From contig WBUN01000005.1 in assembly GCA_008933705.1 (NCBI GenBank), positions 62,001 through 126,000 of the forward strand: 64,000 nucleotides of DNA, given 5' to 3'. How positions within the stretch are numbered: the stretch's first letter is position 1; every line of letters starts with the position of its first letter. A program made the position numbers and the translations under genes. The stretch is from Hyphomicrobiaceae bacterium. Lineage in GTDB: Bacteria > Pseudomonadota > Alphaproteobacteria > Rhizobiales > Hyphomicrobiaceae. Below the pieces are notes generated by a model. That model saw only the letters and a list, made by a program, of their open reading frames with translations, was not told where the DNA came from and made no database searches. Below, piece after piece: positions 1-7,978 of this stretch.

Positions 1-87
1 CGTCTTCGCTTCAAGACTGTCGGGACCGGCTTCGGCTGCCAGTCGCTCCAGCTCGGCGTCCTGGATGTGTTGCATCTTCGAGAGCAT
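1..87 (-). CDS. Hypothetical protein, 5' end only
   Basis: An open frame runs from an ATG at 87 leftwards off the window edge without a stop, giving about 29 residues rich in Glu, Ala and Leu. It lies about 50 bases downstream of the preceding minus-strand gene, so it could be the next gene of an operon. There is no clear ribosome binding site, and an internal ATG at 75 is an alternative start. The product cannot be named from so little sequence. Confidence 0.3.
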   Translation of the reverse strand, partial: MLSKMQHIQDAELERLAAEAGPDSLEAKT

Positions 88-137
88 GCAGGAATGATAG
101 GCCGATCTCGCCGCGCGCCATGAGGGGTGCCCTGGAC

Positions 138-839
138 TCAGGCGACTCTTGGCGCTGACGCTGCTGCCGGTTCCGCATCAGTGGGTAGTGGTGGCATCTG
201 TGGCTCTGATAGAGGGCTGTCGTCCGGCAACGGGGGCAGAAACTTGCCAACGAGATCGTATGCCACTTTGAAGTCGGAGACCTCTTCGACGGTGACCGAC
301 CTTGGGCGGAAGCGTACCTTGTTGAAAAGCGTCTCGATCCTGAGCAGCTCGGTAGCGATCTTCGGAGTCAGCTCGCCGTCTTGCTCAAGACGGTTGATTA
401 TGTCCCGATACCTCCGGCGCGGCATCCTACTGTACTTTCCGCGGACTCTGGCGCTGGAGATTCCCTCAATCAACAGCTCTAGGCGGTCACGGATGCTCCG
501 CCAGCCAGATCGAATGGTTTGCCAATTGCCTAGTTCGTCAGCCCGCGCGCCATTGACCGCGGTTGGTCCGTTGCTAGCAGATGGAAGAGCCCCTTCGATG
601 GGTGCTTGGGCAAGCTCTTCGCTTTGATCGCGAGCGGCGGTCACGATTTGTCTCAGCGTCTCAATGCGCTCGCTGAGTCTGACGCGCTCCCGGCGCAGCA
701 GCCACCAAAGCAATGAGAAGCCCAACAGCACAAGAAGGCTTTGGAATTCATGCCAAAGCTGATTGATCCATTGAAACCACTCAAGCGCAGTTGTGGCCCA
801 AGGGTACTCTGAAAGCACCCACTGCAAAATGCTACGCAT
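138..839 (-). CDS. Membrane-anchored hypothetical protein
   Basis: The product has about 233 residues. A hydrophobic segment near residues 28-48 is followed at once by an Arg-rich stretch and a predicted helical region, so a single N-terminal anchor with a cytoplasmic body is likely. The C-terminal 30 residues are rich in Pro and Ala. The ATG at 839 is preferred over an upstream GTG at 875 because a GGGGA stands 7 bases before it. No family was recognised. It belongs to the unknown left part of the integrated element. Confidence 0.6.
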   Translation of the reverse strand: MRSILQWVLSEYPWATTALEWFQWINQLWHEFQSLLVLLGFSLLWWLLRRERVRLSERIETLRQIVTAARDQSEELAQAPIEGALPSASNGPTAVNGARADELGNWQTIRSGWRSIRDRLELLIEGISSARVRGKYSRMPRRRYRDIINRLEQDGELTPKIATELLRIETLFNKVRFRPRSVTVEEVSDFKVAYDLVGKFLPPLPDDSPLSEPQMPPLPTDAEPAAASAPRVA

Positions 840-1044
840 CGACAATCCCCACTCGCAATGAAAGGAATACAGCACGCCAAGGGCTCAAGACGCAATGCTG
901 GGGTCTGATCCCGCACGGGACCAAAGACTCGAACCCGAAGCTGAAGCCGATCAAGAGCTGAGAAGACAGGCCCACAGCCTCCAAATTGGCGCCGCATTGC
1001 CGTGGAACATCCGATGCCGGATTCATGCCGTGGAGGGTTGCTAC

Positions 1045-1473
1045 ATGCGGTCCGTATTCTTGCTGTTTCTGTTTTCCATCAATGCGTTGTCCAGCTCAGC
1101 CGTTGCCTGCGAGGGACGTTTGGTGAAGCTGCGCTATGTATACAGCGAGGTCCGAACCAAGGACCCGGGGAGCGAGACGCTAACTGTCGAGCGCACCTTA
1201 GAGGGCTGTGTTGATCCTGAGCTGAGGAAGTCGATACTGGACTCGATCGACGCGACCACGCTTGTCTTGCGGGATGGTGGCGGGCGTGTGCTGGCGACTG
1301 GAGCTGACGCTGCAAAAGCGGCTCGCCGTCACTCCGTCGATTTGGCCAAGTGGCTTTGGCAGAACATTATCCCGTCCGCCGAAGCTGCACATGAGCGCGA
1401 ATCGGGCAAATGTAAGTCAAACATGCTCGGAACTCTCGGGCGCGGATCGGTGATGACCGGCCTGAATCGCTGA
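1045..1473 (+). CDS. Small secreted hypothetical protein
   Basis: The product has 142 residues. It begins with a clear Sec signal peptide: a short charged start, a Leu/Phe-rich core, and a likely signal peptidase cut after an Ala-Val-Ala, immediately before a Cys. The Cys is not preceded by a good lipobox, so a soluble exported protein is more likely than a lipoprotein. The ATG at 1045 follows a GGAGGG with 7-base spacing. It runs opposite to its neighbours on both sides. No domain was recognised. A periplasmic cargo protein is the most that can be inferred. Confidence 0.6.
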   Translation: MRSVFLLFLFSINALSSSAVACEGRLVKLRYVYSEVRTKDPGSETLTVERTLEGCVDPELRKSILDSIDATTLVLRDGGGRVLATGADAAKAARRHSVDLAKWLWQNIIPSAEAAHERESGKCKSNMLGTLGRGSVMTGLNR

Positions 1474-1658
1474 CAGTCTTGCTCAAGCGAGCGCCAATCC
1501 GACTGTCGTCCGTCAGCCAACGGAGCAATTAGGGCTGTTCCGTATCGAGGCTTGCGACCCCCGTGCCGCGCCCGTGAATTCAGATTCGACGACGCGGACA
1601 CGACCGACCCTCACTATGTCGCTGGCCTAATGAGTACGTGAAGCGGAAACATTAAGCG

Positions 1659-2651
1659 TCACCGTCCGTACTTCTCCCGTGCCCACGCCTTCACGTATTT
1701 CGACTGCCGCACGCCCACGAATTCCCGCACCATCTTCGCCTCGATCTCTTCGGCTTTCGCGTACGCCTCGGCATCAGCGTGTCGCCGCAGAACAGCCTTG
1801 CGGGTCTTCTGCCACTGCGCCTGCCCCGCCTTGTCGCTCTTCCTGAACGCGCCCATCAGTTCGCCCATCGTGCGCTTGATGTCAGGCTCACTGTACCCAC
1901 ACTCCCTCAGCCCCCGTTCCATCGCCACCCAGCGGCCGACCTGCTGAAGCTTCTTCGCTATCCGCCGTGAGTGCGCATCGTGCAGCTTGGCATTTCCCCT
2001 ATATCGGCGCAGCAGTTCCTCGTGGCCGCCGACGCCAAGCAGAGTGTCGCGCTCAACCCGCCGCCGCTGCCGTGTCTCGTGCCTCAGTTTGTTGACCGCC
2101 TCATCTGCAGCCGTGTGCATGGCCTCGATCTCGGGCATACCGTCAGCGATGTGATTGGCCTTGCGCTTGCGATAGTCGTCGATCACCGGATGACGAAGCC
2201 AGGCAATGAAATCGCGCCAGTGGCCCCCCGGGTGCGGTTCGGCCCACAGCAGTTTCTCGAACTCGGGATGCCGGTGCGACCAAAGTTGAGCGTTCCAAGC
2301 CGTGAGGCCCAGCGCCAAAAGAAGATCACCCACATGCCGGTGCTGACGCTTTGCGATCTGCTGGCGTAGCAACTCGATCCAGTCGCGGTCTTCCCACTTG
2401 TTTTTGAGCCAGTTGTTGTGGCCAGCACGGCGAAGCACATAATCGGGATCATATCCGCTGCCCCGCCATTCTGCCTCCCATATCCGCAACGTGAGCTGAG
2501 AGACGCCCAGCTCCTTCGCCTTCTCGGCGAGCTTCTGTCCCGGCCTCATGCGGAGCTGCGTGGCCGTGACGATTTGGTTGGGTGGAAGGTTGGCGGGGTT
2601 GTCGAGTTCGTCGGTGTAATCAGTAGGCAAGAGTTGTTCGTCTTGGGTCAT
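1659..2651 (-). CDS. Hypothetical protein with N-terminal helix-turn-helix-like segment
   Basis: The product has 330 residues and is highly charged. Around residues 43-62 a segment resembles a helix-turn-helix (a Glu-Leu-Gly-Val-Ser turn followed by an amphipathic helix), so DNA binding is possible. The central and C-terminal parts are rich in Arg, His and Trp with long predicted helices. I do not recognise the family. It is on the same strand as the replication genes but separated from them, and is probably an accessory or late gene of the element. Confidence 0.6.
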   Translation of the reverse strand: MTQDEQLLPTDYTDELDNPANLPPNQIVTATQLRMRPGQKLAEKAKELGVSQLTLRIWEAEWRGSGYDPDYVLRRAGHNNWLKNKWEDRDWIELLRQQIAKRQHRHVGDLLLALGLTAWNAQLWSHRHPEFEKLLWAEPHPGGHWRDFIAWLRHPVIDDYRKRKANHIADGMPEIEAMHTAADEAVNKLRHETRQRRRVERDTLLGVGGHEELLRRYRGNAKLHDAHSRRIAKKLQQVGRWVAMERGLRECGYSEPDIKRTMGELMGAFRKSDKAGQAQWQKTRKAVLRRHADAEAYAKAEEIEAKMVREFVGVRQSKYVKAWAREKYGR

Positions 2652-2778
2652 TGCTTACTCAAAGTGAGAGGTTTGTCTCGTGGAAATGGGTGGATCAGTC
2701 AGTCTGCTCCCTTGCGCCTGCCATGGTCGTGTGCAGCCATTCGGTCGAAGCCGACGGTGGAATTGTAGGGACTGGAAC

Positions 2779-3063
2779 ATGAGCATGGAGAGCTTGCGGA
2801 GCATTCGGGTCAGGCTACGACGCCTGCTCAAGTGGGACACCCTTGCGATTGCGAACGTCGTCCTGCTCATCTGTCTTCTCGTTCTTCTTGCTCGTGTGAA
2901 TATCCTTGCGGGTTTGCGCAACATACCGCCCACAGTCGTCACCCTGTTGGTAGCGCTCGTAACTTTTTCAGGTGTTGCGTGGCAGACGAACCGAGGCTTC
3001 CGCAACCTCATCGCTTCACAAGAGCACCGCGCCAAGATCGGAGCTATCGCCAAATCTTGGTGA
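2779..3063 (+). CDS. Two-helix membrane protein, possibly truncated
   Basis: The product has 94 residues with two hydrophobic segments (about residues 18-42 and 53-71) and a short charged tail. The tail resembles the start of the cytoplasmic helix found in longer hypothetical membrane proteins of this layout, where it usually continues for 100 residues or more, so this copy may be cut short. The ATG at 2779 follows a TAGGG about 8 bases upstream. It converges on the lytic transglycosylase gene, leaving only 13 bases between the two stops. Confidence 0.5.
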   Translation: MSMESLRSIRVRLRRLLKWDTLAIANVVLLICLLVLLARVNILAGLRNIPPTVVTLLVALVTFSGVAWQTNRGFRNLIASQEHRAKIGAIAKSW

Positions 3064-3076
3064 CGGGCCGGGCCGG

Positions 3077-4897
3077 TCAGGCGGCGACGGTTGCGGGCTG
3101 ACGGATCGCCTCGGCCGGGGTCACGATCGCATCGTCACCTTCCGTCAACGCACGATACTGCTTAACGCGCGCCTTCACGTCATCGGTGATCCCTGAAGCA
3201 CTCCACGCAACTCCGTAATCCCGAGCAACGCTAGCGAGGAATTCGTACGCCATCGACTTGCCGGGGTTCTGATCGTCGCCGGTCATAACCAGCTCGCGCG
3301 CCGCATGAAGATACGGCTGTGCCAGGACGCCCGACGTGTGCACGGACTTGGCCGCCAGTGCAAAACCTTCCTTGTCACCGTTGCGCATGGCGTCGGCAAT
3401 GCCGGTCGTTTTCGCGTAGGTGTCAAGGTCTTTGCGCTGTGTGGCGTCGTACGGGTCGATACGAACGGCACCGTCATGCACAGCCTTGCCTTCAGCGAGC
3501 TTGAACTGAAGCTTGCTGTTCTCGGCATAAGACTTACGCGCGGCATCCACGGCATCCTTGAACGCCGCAGCGCCGATCTTCTCGACGGGAACGCCAATCA
3601 GCTCTGACATGCGCTGCCGGGCGATTTCGTCCGTCGTTCCGAGTGTACTCCCCGTAACGTGCTGCGCCGTTGCCTCGATCGCACCAGCCATCTTGCGCTC
3701 GTAATTGGCGCGCACTTCCCCAGCCGTCATGTTGACATTGTAGAGGCTCGGATTGTTGACGGCGATTTGTGCAGCGAGGCCAGGACGAGACGGATACGTG
3801 CGAGCGATGATGTTGCCCATGCGCTCGTTCGGATCAGCGCGAAGCACATTCATCGCCAAGCCCTCACCCATGTTGTGAAACATGTAGAGCTTGCCCGGTG
3901 TTGCTTCCGCGCCAGAGCCTTCCAAGCGATCCTTCTGCTTGTTGAGAAAAAGCCCGAGCAACCGCGCTTGACCTTCCGTGTCGCGCCAATCGACGTTGCC
4001 GTATGCGCTCTTATCGAGGAATTGGAACACACCAGCAGCAGACGACAGCAGACGCCCGTTCTTATCGATGGGCTTCGCGTTCGGGTTCAGCCGACTTTCG
4101 ATGTGCGCGATGCCAAGCATCAGCTTAAGGTCGATCCCGGAAGCCGCCGCACCTGCTGCGATCTTCTTGGCCTCGGCATTCGCGCCAACGACAGGCATCT
4201 GTGAGAACGCACCTTCAGCCGACTTAATGACTGCAAGCGGATCGTCCCGAACCTTTGCGAGTATCTTCGCCGTCTCAAGCTTCGTGCGGACATCGGACAA
4301 GAAGGCATCCTTGATCCGGCCAGTGAAGCCTTGAGCATCCGCACGGACGGATGCCTCGACAATAGCCGTATCGAACGTGTCGGGGTTCTCAAGCACGGTC
4401 GCATAGAGGTTATCGACGACGCGCTGTGCGACACCAGCCTCGGACTTCAGCCGCGTCTTGTACTCAACATCAACAGCGTGATTGATGACCTGCGTACGGA
4501 ACCGCGCATCAAGAACCTGGTTCTCGGCTGTACGTCGTTGTGAGAAGCGAGGCGCGTACTCTATGACGTGCGCCTCATACGCCTTCTCGACCATATCGGC
4601 GTAGCCTTTGCCGGTAGGATCGATGTTCGCCTCGAATTCGGCTTGCTTCTTCTTCCAATCGCTTTCCATCTGCTCGCGGACAAGCGCGTCGCCGAGGCCA
4701 TCGATACGCTTACCTTCCGCGTCCTTGATGGCATCGACGTGTGCACTCGACCGGGCAGCGGACAATCCCGCGTCACCGATCGCCGTCCCGAGCCGCGTCA
4801 GCTCGTTACCGATCCCGTCATCCGGGCGAAGCAAGCGAAGAGTGTCGCCGCCAGAGCTGACAGAGCCCTGTGCAGTATACGTTGGCAGTCTGACCAT
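3077..4897 (-). CDS. Phage virion-type protein with lytic transglycosylase domain
   Basis: The product has 606 residues. A soluble lytic transglycosylase (SLT) fold lies at roughly residues 245-350. It contains the catalytic Glu in a His-Ile-Glu-Ser-Arg-Leu-Asn-Pro motif, followed by an Ala-Gly-Val-Phe-Gln-Phe segment. The remainder is long, helical and charged, as in internal virion or ejection proteins of tailed phages, which cut peptidoglycan locally so that DNA can cross the wall. The ATG at 4897 is chosen because an AGGAAG lies 6 bases upstream. A longer upstream reading (to 5335) has noncoding-like composition. It is the only recognisable phage structural-type gene in the window. An element-borne lysis enzyme is the alternative. 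Confidence 0.75.
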   Translation of the reverse strand: MVRLPTYTAQGSVSSGGDTLRLLRPDDGIGNELTRLGTAIGDAGLSAARSSAHVDAIKDAEGKRIDGLGDALVREQMESDWKKKQAEFEANIDPTGKGYADMVEKAYEAHVIEYAPRFSQRRTAENQVLDARFRTQVINHAVDVEYKTRLKSEAGVAQRVVDNLYATVLENPDTFDTAIVEASVRADAQGFTGRIKDAFLSDVRTKLETAKILAKVRDDPLAVIKSAEGAFSQMPVVGANAEAKKIAAGAAASGIDLKLMLGIAHIESRLNPNAKPIDKNGRLLSSAAGVFQFLDKSAYGNVDWRDTEGQARLLGLFLNKQKDRLEGSGAEATPGKLYMFHNMGEGLAMNVLRADPNERMGNIIARTYPSRPGLAAQIAVNNPSLYNVNMTAGEVRANYERKMAGAIEATAQHVTGSTLGTTDEIARQRMSELIGVPVEKIGAAAFKDAVDAARKSYAENSKLQFKLAEGKAVHDGAVRIDPYDATQRKDLDTYAKTTGIADAMRNGDKEGFALAAKSVHTSGVLAQPYLHAARELVMTGDDQNPGKSMAYEFLASVARDYGVAWSASGITDDVKARVKQYRALTEGDDAIVTPAEAIRQPATVAA

Positions 4898-5138
4898 ATG
4901 TTTCTTCCTATGATCATGAGTTGAACGGCCACGCACCTGCAAATGGCGTAGCGCAGCCGAGGTTGCGGACAGCCTGCGGAAGCTTCTGCGAAGCCGCCGT
5001 TCGGGCCATCCGTCGGGTTTACGCACTGAACGGTTATGGTAGTTTCGGGCTTCGGGACGTTTGCGCCCGTCAAGCAATGCCAACAAGCGGACACTGCAAT
5101 TCTGAATGCGAAGCCCCAACCGAAAGCCCGATCGGGGC

Positions 5139-5279
5139 ATGACACTCCTGCGACTTATTGCTGTGACCAACGCGATCGGTGTTGCCGTCCTCCTGTCCCT
5201 TGTTCCAGCCCCGTGGTGGGCAGCCGTGTTGCTGGCAGTGGGTGCCGCAGCGTGGGTGCTGTTCGTCTTCATGATGTAA
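5139..5279 (+). CDS. 46-residue membrane peptide
   Basis: This short frame encodes a very hydrophobic 46-residue peptide with two apolar segments separated by a Pro-Ala-Pro-Trp-Trp turn. That organisation is unlikely to arise by chance in noncoding DNA. The Shine-Dalgarno-like GGGG lies very close to the ATG, which weakens the start. It sits in an otherwise gene-poor stretch (4898-5417) upstream of the Cys-rich secreted protein on the same strand. A small membrane protein of a lysis or superinfection-immunity type is possible but not shown. Confidence 0.5.
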   Translation: MTLLRLIAVTNAIGVAVLLSLVPAPWWAAVLLAVGAAAWVLFVFMM

Positions 5280-5302
5280 TGCTGCGGCGCCGCACGATCC
5301 GA

Positions 5303-5340
5303 GGCGCAGGGTCTCCCCTGAACCGCAGGGTCCACCTTGA
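5303..5340. repeat. Repeated CGCAGGGTCYMCCYTGA motif (two copies; third at 7791-7810)
   Basis: Two imperfect copies of a GCAGGG-rich motif followed by a pyrimidine-rich segment lie 19 bases apart here. A further copy at 7791-7810 shares the TGAACCGCAGGG core. All three are in intergenic DNA of the integrated element. The function is unknown. A protein-binding site or an RNA hairpin base are both possible. Confidence 0.4.
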
Positions 5341-5417
5341 GCGATTGCAGCCCAGCCCGATGTGTGGCGAAATGTGCCCGATCGAGCCAATTGCGGCCGA
5401 GCTATCGGGGGCGCGTC

Positions 5418-5660
5418 ATGCGTTTCGCTTTGGCGGTTGCCTTTGTCTTATCTCTCTGCAGCGGAGCCGACGCCCAATACTTCTGCCAAGGCTGCGGCTG
5501 CAAGGGTGGCTCGGGTTGGCGACTGAATACGGGGCAGCAGAAGTGCGTCGGCTGCGAGCCCGAGCTGACAAAGCGCTGCGGCAAGCCAGCAACGAAGCGC
5601 TGCACGTTCGAAGGCGAGCAGTACCTTGCAAAGATCAGGATCAATTGTCCGATGAAGTGA
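5418..5660 (+). CDS. Small cysteine-rich secreted protein
   Basis: The product has 80 residues. A Sec signal peptide of about 20 residues ends in Ala-Asp-Ala. The mature part has seven Cys residues, starting with a Cys-Gln-Gly-Cys-Gly-Cys-Lys-Gly-Gly cluster, so a disulfide-stabilised or metal-binding exported protein is likely. Similar Cys-rich short exported proteins occur as unnamed proteins in Hyphomicrobiales. The ATG at 5418 begins the signal peptide. An upstream start at 5337 would add an unlikely N-terminus. It converges with the DNA-binding gene pair at 5675-6449. Confidence 0.6.
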   Translation: MRFALAVAFVLSLCSGADAQYFCQGCGCKGGSGWRLNTGQQKCVGCEPELTKRCGKPATKRCTFEGEQYLAKIRINCPMK

Positions 5661-5674
5661 TCACTGAGGGTGCG

Positions 5675-6001
5675 CTACTCACTGCTTCGCCTGAAGTTGC
5701 TGGTGAGTCGTTTTCGAGCGCGTTCGCTTTCAGCTTTGTCCAACGCCTTCTGATGCCGCGTGCGCAGGTCGATGTGAAACGGAACATCAAGCTTAGGGCG
5801 CGGAGCCACGCGGTAGCTCTCCAGGATCGCGGCGAGCTGTTCCGGGGTGACGTAGATGCGTCTCGAAACGACGTAGCACTGACCAAGGTCTCTAGCCCGC
5901 TTGCGCAGCGCCCGTATCCCCATCGTCACGCCGGACGGAAGAATGCCCAAGTCGAGTAGCTTCAGATTGGGCAACTCGGGGTCACCCTGCGGTTTAGTCA
6001 T
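5675..6001 (-). CDS. Small HTH (excisionase-like) protein, paralogue B
   Basis: The product has 108 residues. The middle (about residues 28-66) is an excisionase/MerR-like winged-helix segment: an Arg-rich helix, a Leu-Gly-x-Cys-Tyr turn, a Arg-Arg-x-Tyr-Val-Thr-Pro wing and a second helix. It is clearly homologous to the protein encoded just upstream (5994-6449) over about 45 residues, so the two arose by tandem duplication. Its ATG overlaps the stop of that gene by 8 bases, implying translational coupling. The role is probably transcription control or excision in the element. Confidence 0.6.
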   Translation of the reverse strand: MTKPQGDPELPNLKLLDLGILPSGVTMGIRALRKRARDLGQCYVVSRRIYVTPEQLAAILESYRVAPRPKLDVPFHIDLRTRHQKALDKAESERARKRLTSNFRRSSE

Positions 6002-6449
6002 GTTGGCCTCTTAGTGCTTTCGCCTTCGCCCGAGCCCGTTCCCTAGCCAGCCGCCTGCGCTCCATTTTCCGTTTTTGTGCTCGCTTTCGGCGGTTCCGCG
6101 CTGTCTGACGCTCCCTCTCTCGCTTGCGACGCTCGCGCTCCTTCAGCTTCTTCTTTTCAGCATCGGCAAAGTGCTTCATCAGCCTTCGGTACGCGTCCAC
6201 TTCAAGCATCACATCGCTGAGCTTCACCTTCGGTCTGATCGATGGCTGGCGAACCTTGCTCGGCGGGCAGCGTTTCCAACTGTCGATGATCTGCGCAAGC
6301 TGGTCTGGTGTGACGAAGGTACGGCGGCCGAAGACGTAGCAGGAACCCAACTCCTTCGCCCGCTGCCTGAGCCATCGAGGCCTCACAGACAGGTTCAGGC
6401 GTTTGATCTCGTCATTCAGCAGGGCAAGCGTTCGTGGGATGTCGGGCAT
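5994..6449 (-). CDS. HTH (excisionase-like) protein with long basic tail, paralogue A
   Basis: The product has 151 residues. An excisionase-like DNA-binding segment at about residues 23-62 matches the downstream paralogue nearly position for position. After it comes a roughly 60-residue tail made almost entirely of Lys, Arg, Glu and Ala, predicted as one long basic helix that could bind nucleic acid without sequence preference. It is first of a two-gene cluster with an 8-base overlap. A GTGTAC-containing motif at 6525 lies about 75 bases before the start. Confidence 0.6.
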   Translation of the reverse strand: MPDIPRTLALLNDEIKRLNLSVRPRWLRQRAKELGSCYVFGRRTFVTPDQLAQIIDSWKRCPPSKVRQPSIRPKVKLSDVMLEVDAYRRLMKHFADAEKKKLKERERRKRERERQTARNRRKRAQKRKMERRRLARERARAKAKALRGQHD

Positions 6450-6557
6450 GGCAGTGACGAGCGCGGTTGTTCGTCGCCACCGATGCCGGATGATTGCGAG
6501 ATTTCTGCGGCGGAAATTTTGAGTGTACTCCCCACTGTTTCGCCGGACCGGATGCGG

Positions 6558-7679
6558 TTATGCAGTACCCGCCACATTCAACCGAACGACTGACCCGCGC
6601 CGCGTTGCATCGAGCGAGATCACGCCCGCCTCGGATAGCTTGGCCAGCACCCGGTTGATGTGCGTGGCGGAAACACCGAGGGTGCGGCCGAGCGTTCGCT
6701 GTCCCGCCACGATCTGACCGCCACGTTCCCGAAGCATACGGACCAAAGCGGCCTCGACTGTTTCGGTGAAACGCTGCGGAGCACCCGGAAACGCTTGGGG
6801 CAGTGGGAGTTGCTGGACCAAGGTTACACCGGATGGAACACCCATCGTTCCCTGTGTCACCTGCTGCGTTCCCTGCGTTTCCTCCCGGCGTCCCGTCTGT
6901 CCCTGCCCCAGCGCCATCCCGACCGCCAGCGCCAGCCCGCCGCCGCACTCGATCACCAGCACGGCGAGAAGCACCAGCAACTTATTGATCCGATCGGCGG
7001 TGGCGTCGATGCCGAGCCCCTGCAGATAGGCGGCGAGGGCGACGGCATCGGAATTGGCGATCCTCGCGGGTCCGGTCTTCGCCAGCTCCGCAGAAGCCGT
7101 TGCCATCCTCGCCTCCAGCTCTGCCCGCCGCTTCGCTCGCCCTAGCTCAGCCGTCAAGGCCGCAGGCTTCGTGCAAACCGTCGTGCGGCTGCCGGTCAGG
7201 ACGAGGATGCGGCATTGCGGTTTGGCGGCCTCCACAAGGGCCTCCAGCTCGGCAACGGACCGGGAGGGCTTGAGGGTGCCGAGTTCTGCCTGAGCAGCGT
7301 CGTAGGCGGCCTGGCTCTTCTGCCGCGCGCCGGTCGTGGCTGTCTCAGTCGCAGCAGCGTTCGCCCTCCCGCCCATTGCCGATCCGAGCGCCGCTGACAC
7401 GCTGTAGATGCCGGTGACGACAAGAGCGACGAGCACCATTAGCGCCCGAGCCCACTGCCTGCGATCGAGCGAAACGATAAAGGCGGGCCATGACAGGGCG
7501 AAGATGATCGAGACGCCGACAGACACCGAAGCCCATACGAGCGAGCTTGCTGTGTCGGTGCCTTTGGTCCAGCCATAAATGAAATTGGTGCCACCGCTCG
7601 CGAGACTGAAGAGGGCGGCAGCGGCGTAGCAAGTTCGCTCTTGCCACGATGATGGCGTGCCGGTAGGTACAATGGTCAT
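6558..7679 (-). CDS. Membrane protein with C-terminal winged-helix DNA-binding domain
   Basis: The product has 373 residues. There are three hydrophobic segments in the first 105 residues, then a coiled-coil-like Ala/Glu-rich stretch (about 110-215), a fourth hydrophobic segment (about 232-256), and a soluble C-terminal domain. The last 70 residues read as a Crp-like winged helix: a helix, a Thr-Leu-Gly-Val-Ser turn, a recognition helix with Asn-Arg-Val-Leu, and a wing. The protein would therefore hold a DNA-binding domain at the inner membrane. No family name was recognised. It stands alone, with gaps on both sides. Confidence 0.65.
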   Translation of the reverse strand: MTIVPTGTPSSWQERTCYAAAALFSLASGGTNFIYGWTKGTDTASSLVWASVSVGVSIIFALSWPAFIVSLDRRQWARALMVLVALVVTGIYSVSAALGSAMGGRANAAATETATTGARQKSQAAYDAAQAELGTLKPSRSVAELEALVEAAKPQCRILVLTGSRTTVCTKPAALTAELGRAKRRAELEARMATASAELAKTGPARIANSDAVALAAYLQGLGIDATADRINKLLVLLAVLVIECGGGLALAVGMALGQGQTGRREETQGTQQVTQGTMGVPSGVTLVQQLPLPQAFPGAPQRFTETVEAALVRMLRERGGQIVAGQRTLGRTLGVSATHINRVLAKLSEAGVISLDATRRGSVVRLNVAGTA

Positions 7680-7824
7680 GCGACCCTTCCTGTTGGTAGC
7701 AGGTTGGTGTTCGAAGTGGGGCCTGGGTGTTTGCGCACCTGGGCTCCGCGCATTTAAGGTCTGCGATTTCTCCTAACGCGCCGTTTACAGTGAACCGCAG
7801 GGCCCCCTGATTTGCCGTTCAGCG
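7680..7824. other. Intergenic region, no gene seen
   Basis: This 145-base gap separates two minus-strand genes. It contains the third copy of the GCAGGG motif (7791-7810) and is likely to carry the promoter of the membrane/winged-helix gene, but no clear -35/-10 pair was found. Confidence 0.3.
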
Positions 7825-7977
7825 CTACGCGGCTTCCTTCTCTTCGCGAGTAGCAGCGTCGTCTTGCCCGTCCAGCCCGTACAGGTTCCGCAGCGTCGCC
7901 AACCCGTCCGCCGACACGTAGGCAGCGACGTTGGGCATGTTTGCTAGGAACCAGTGCATGTCCAAGCTGACGGCCAT
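7825..7977 (-). CDS. 50-residue hypothetical protein coupled to the DUF4238 gene
   Basis: The product has 50 residues and is acidic at the C-terminus. An AAGGAG stands 5 bases before the ATG at 7977, one of the best ribosome binding sites in the element. The ATG follows the TGA stop of the DUF4238 gene (7979) by one base, so the two genes are almost certainly co-translated. There is no signal peptide, membrane segment or known domain. Tight coupling to an accessory gene suggests a partner, regulator or antitoxin-like role, but this is inference only. Confidence 0.55.
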   Translation of the reverse strand: MAVSLDMHWFLANMPNVAAYVSADGLATLRNLYGLDGQDDAATREEKEAA

Positions 7978-7978
7978 C

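Noticed and set aside
3640-3653. GAGTGTACTCCCC inside the lytic transglycosylase gene as a regulator box
   Set aside because: It lies within a well-supported coding region far from a start, so it is probably chance.
4921-5335. N-terminal extension of the virion-type protein to 5335
   Set aside because: The added residues are Arg/His/Ser-rich shadow-like sequence, and the ATG at 4897 has an excellent ribosome binding site.
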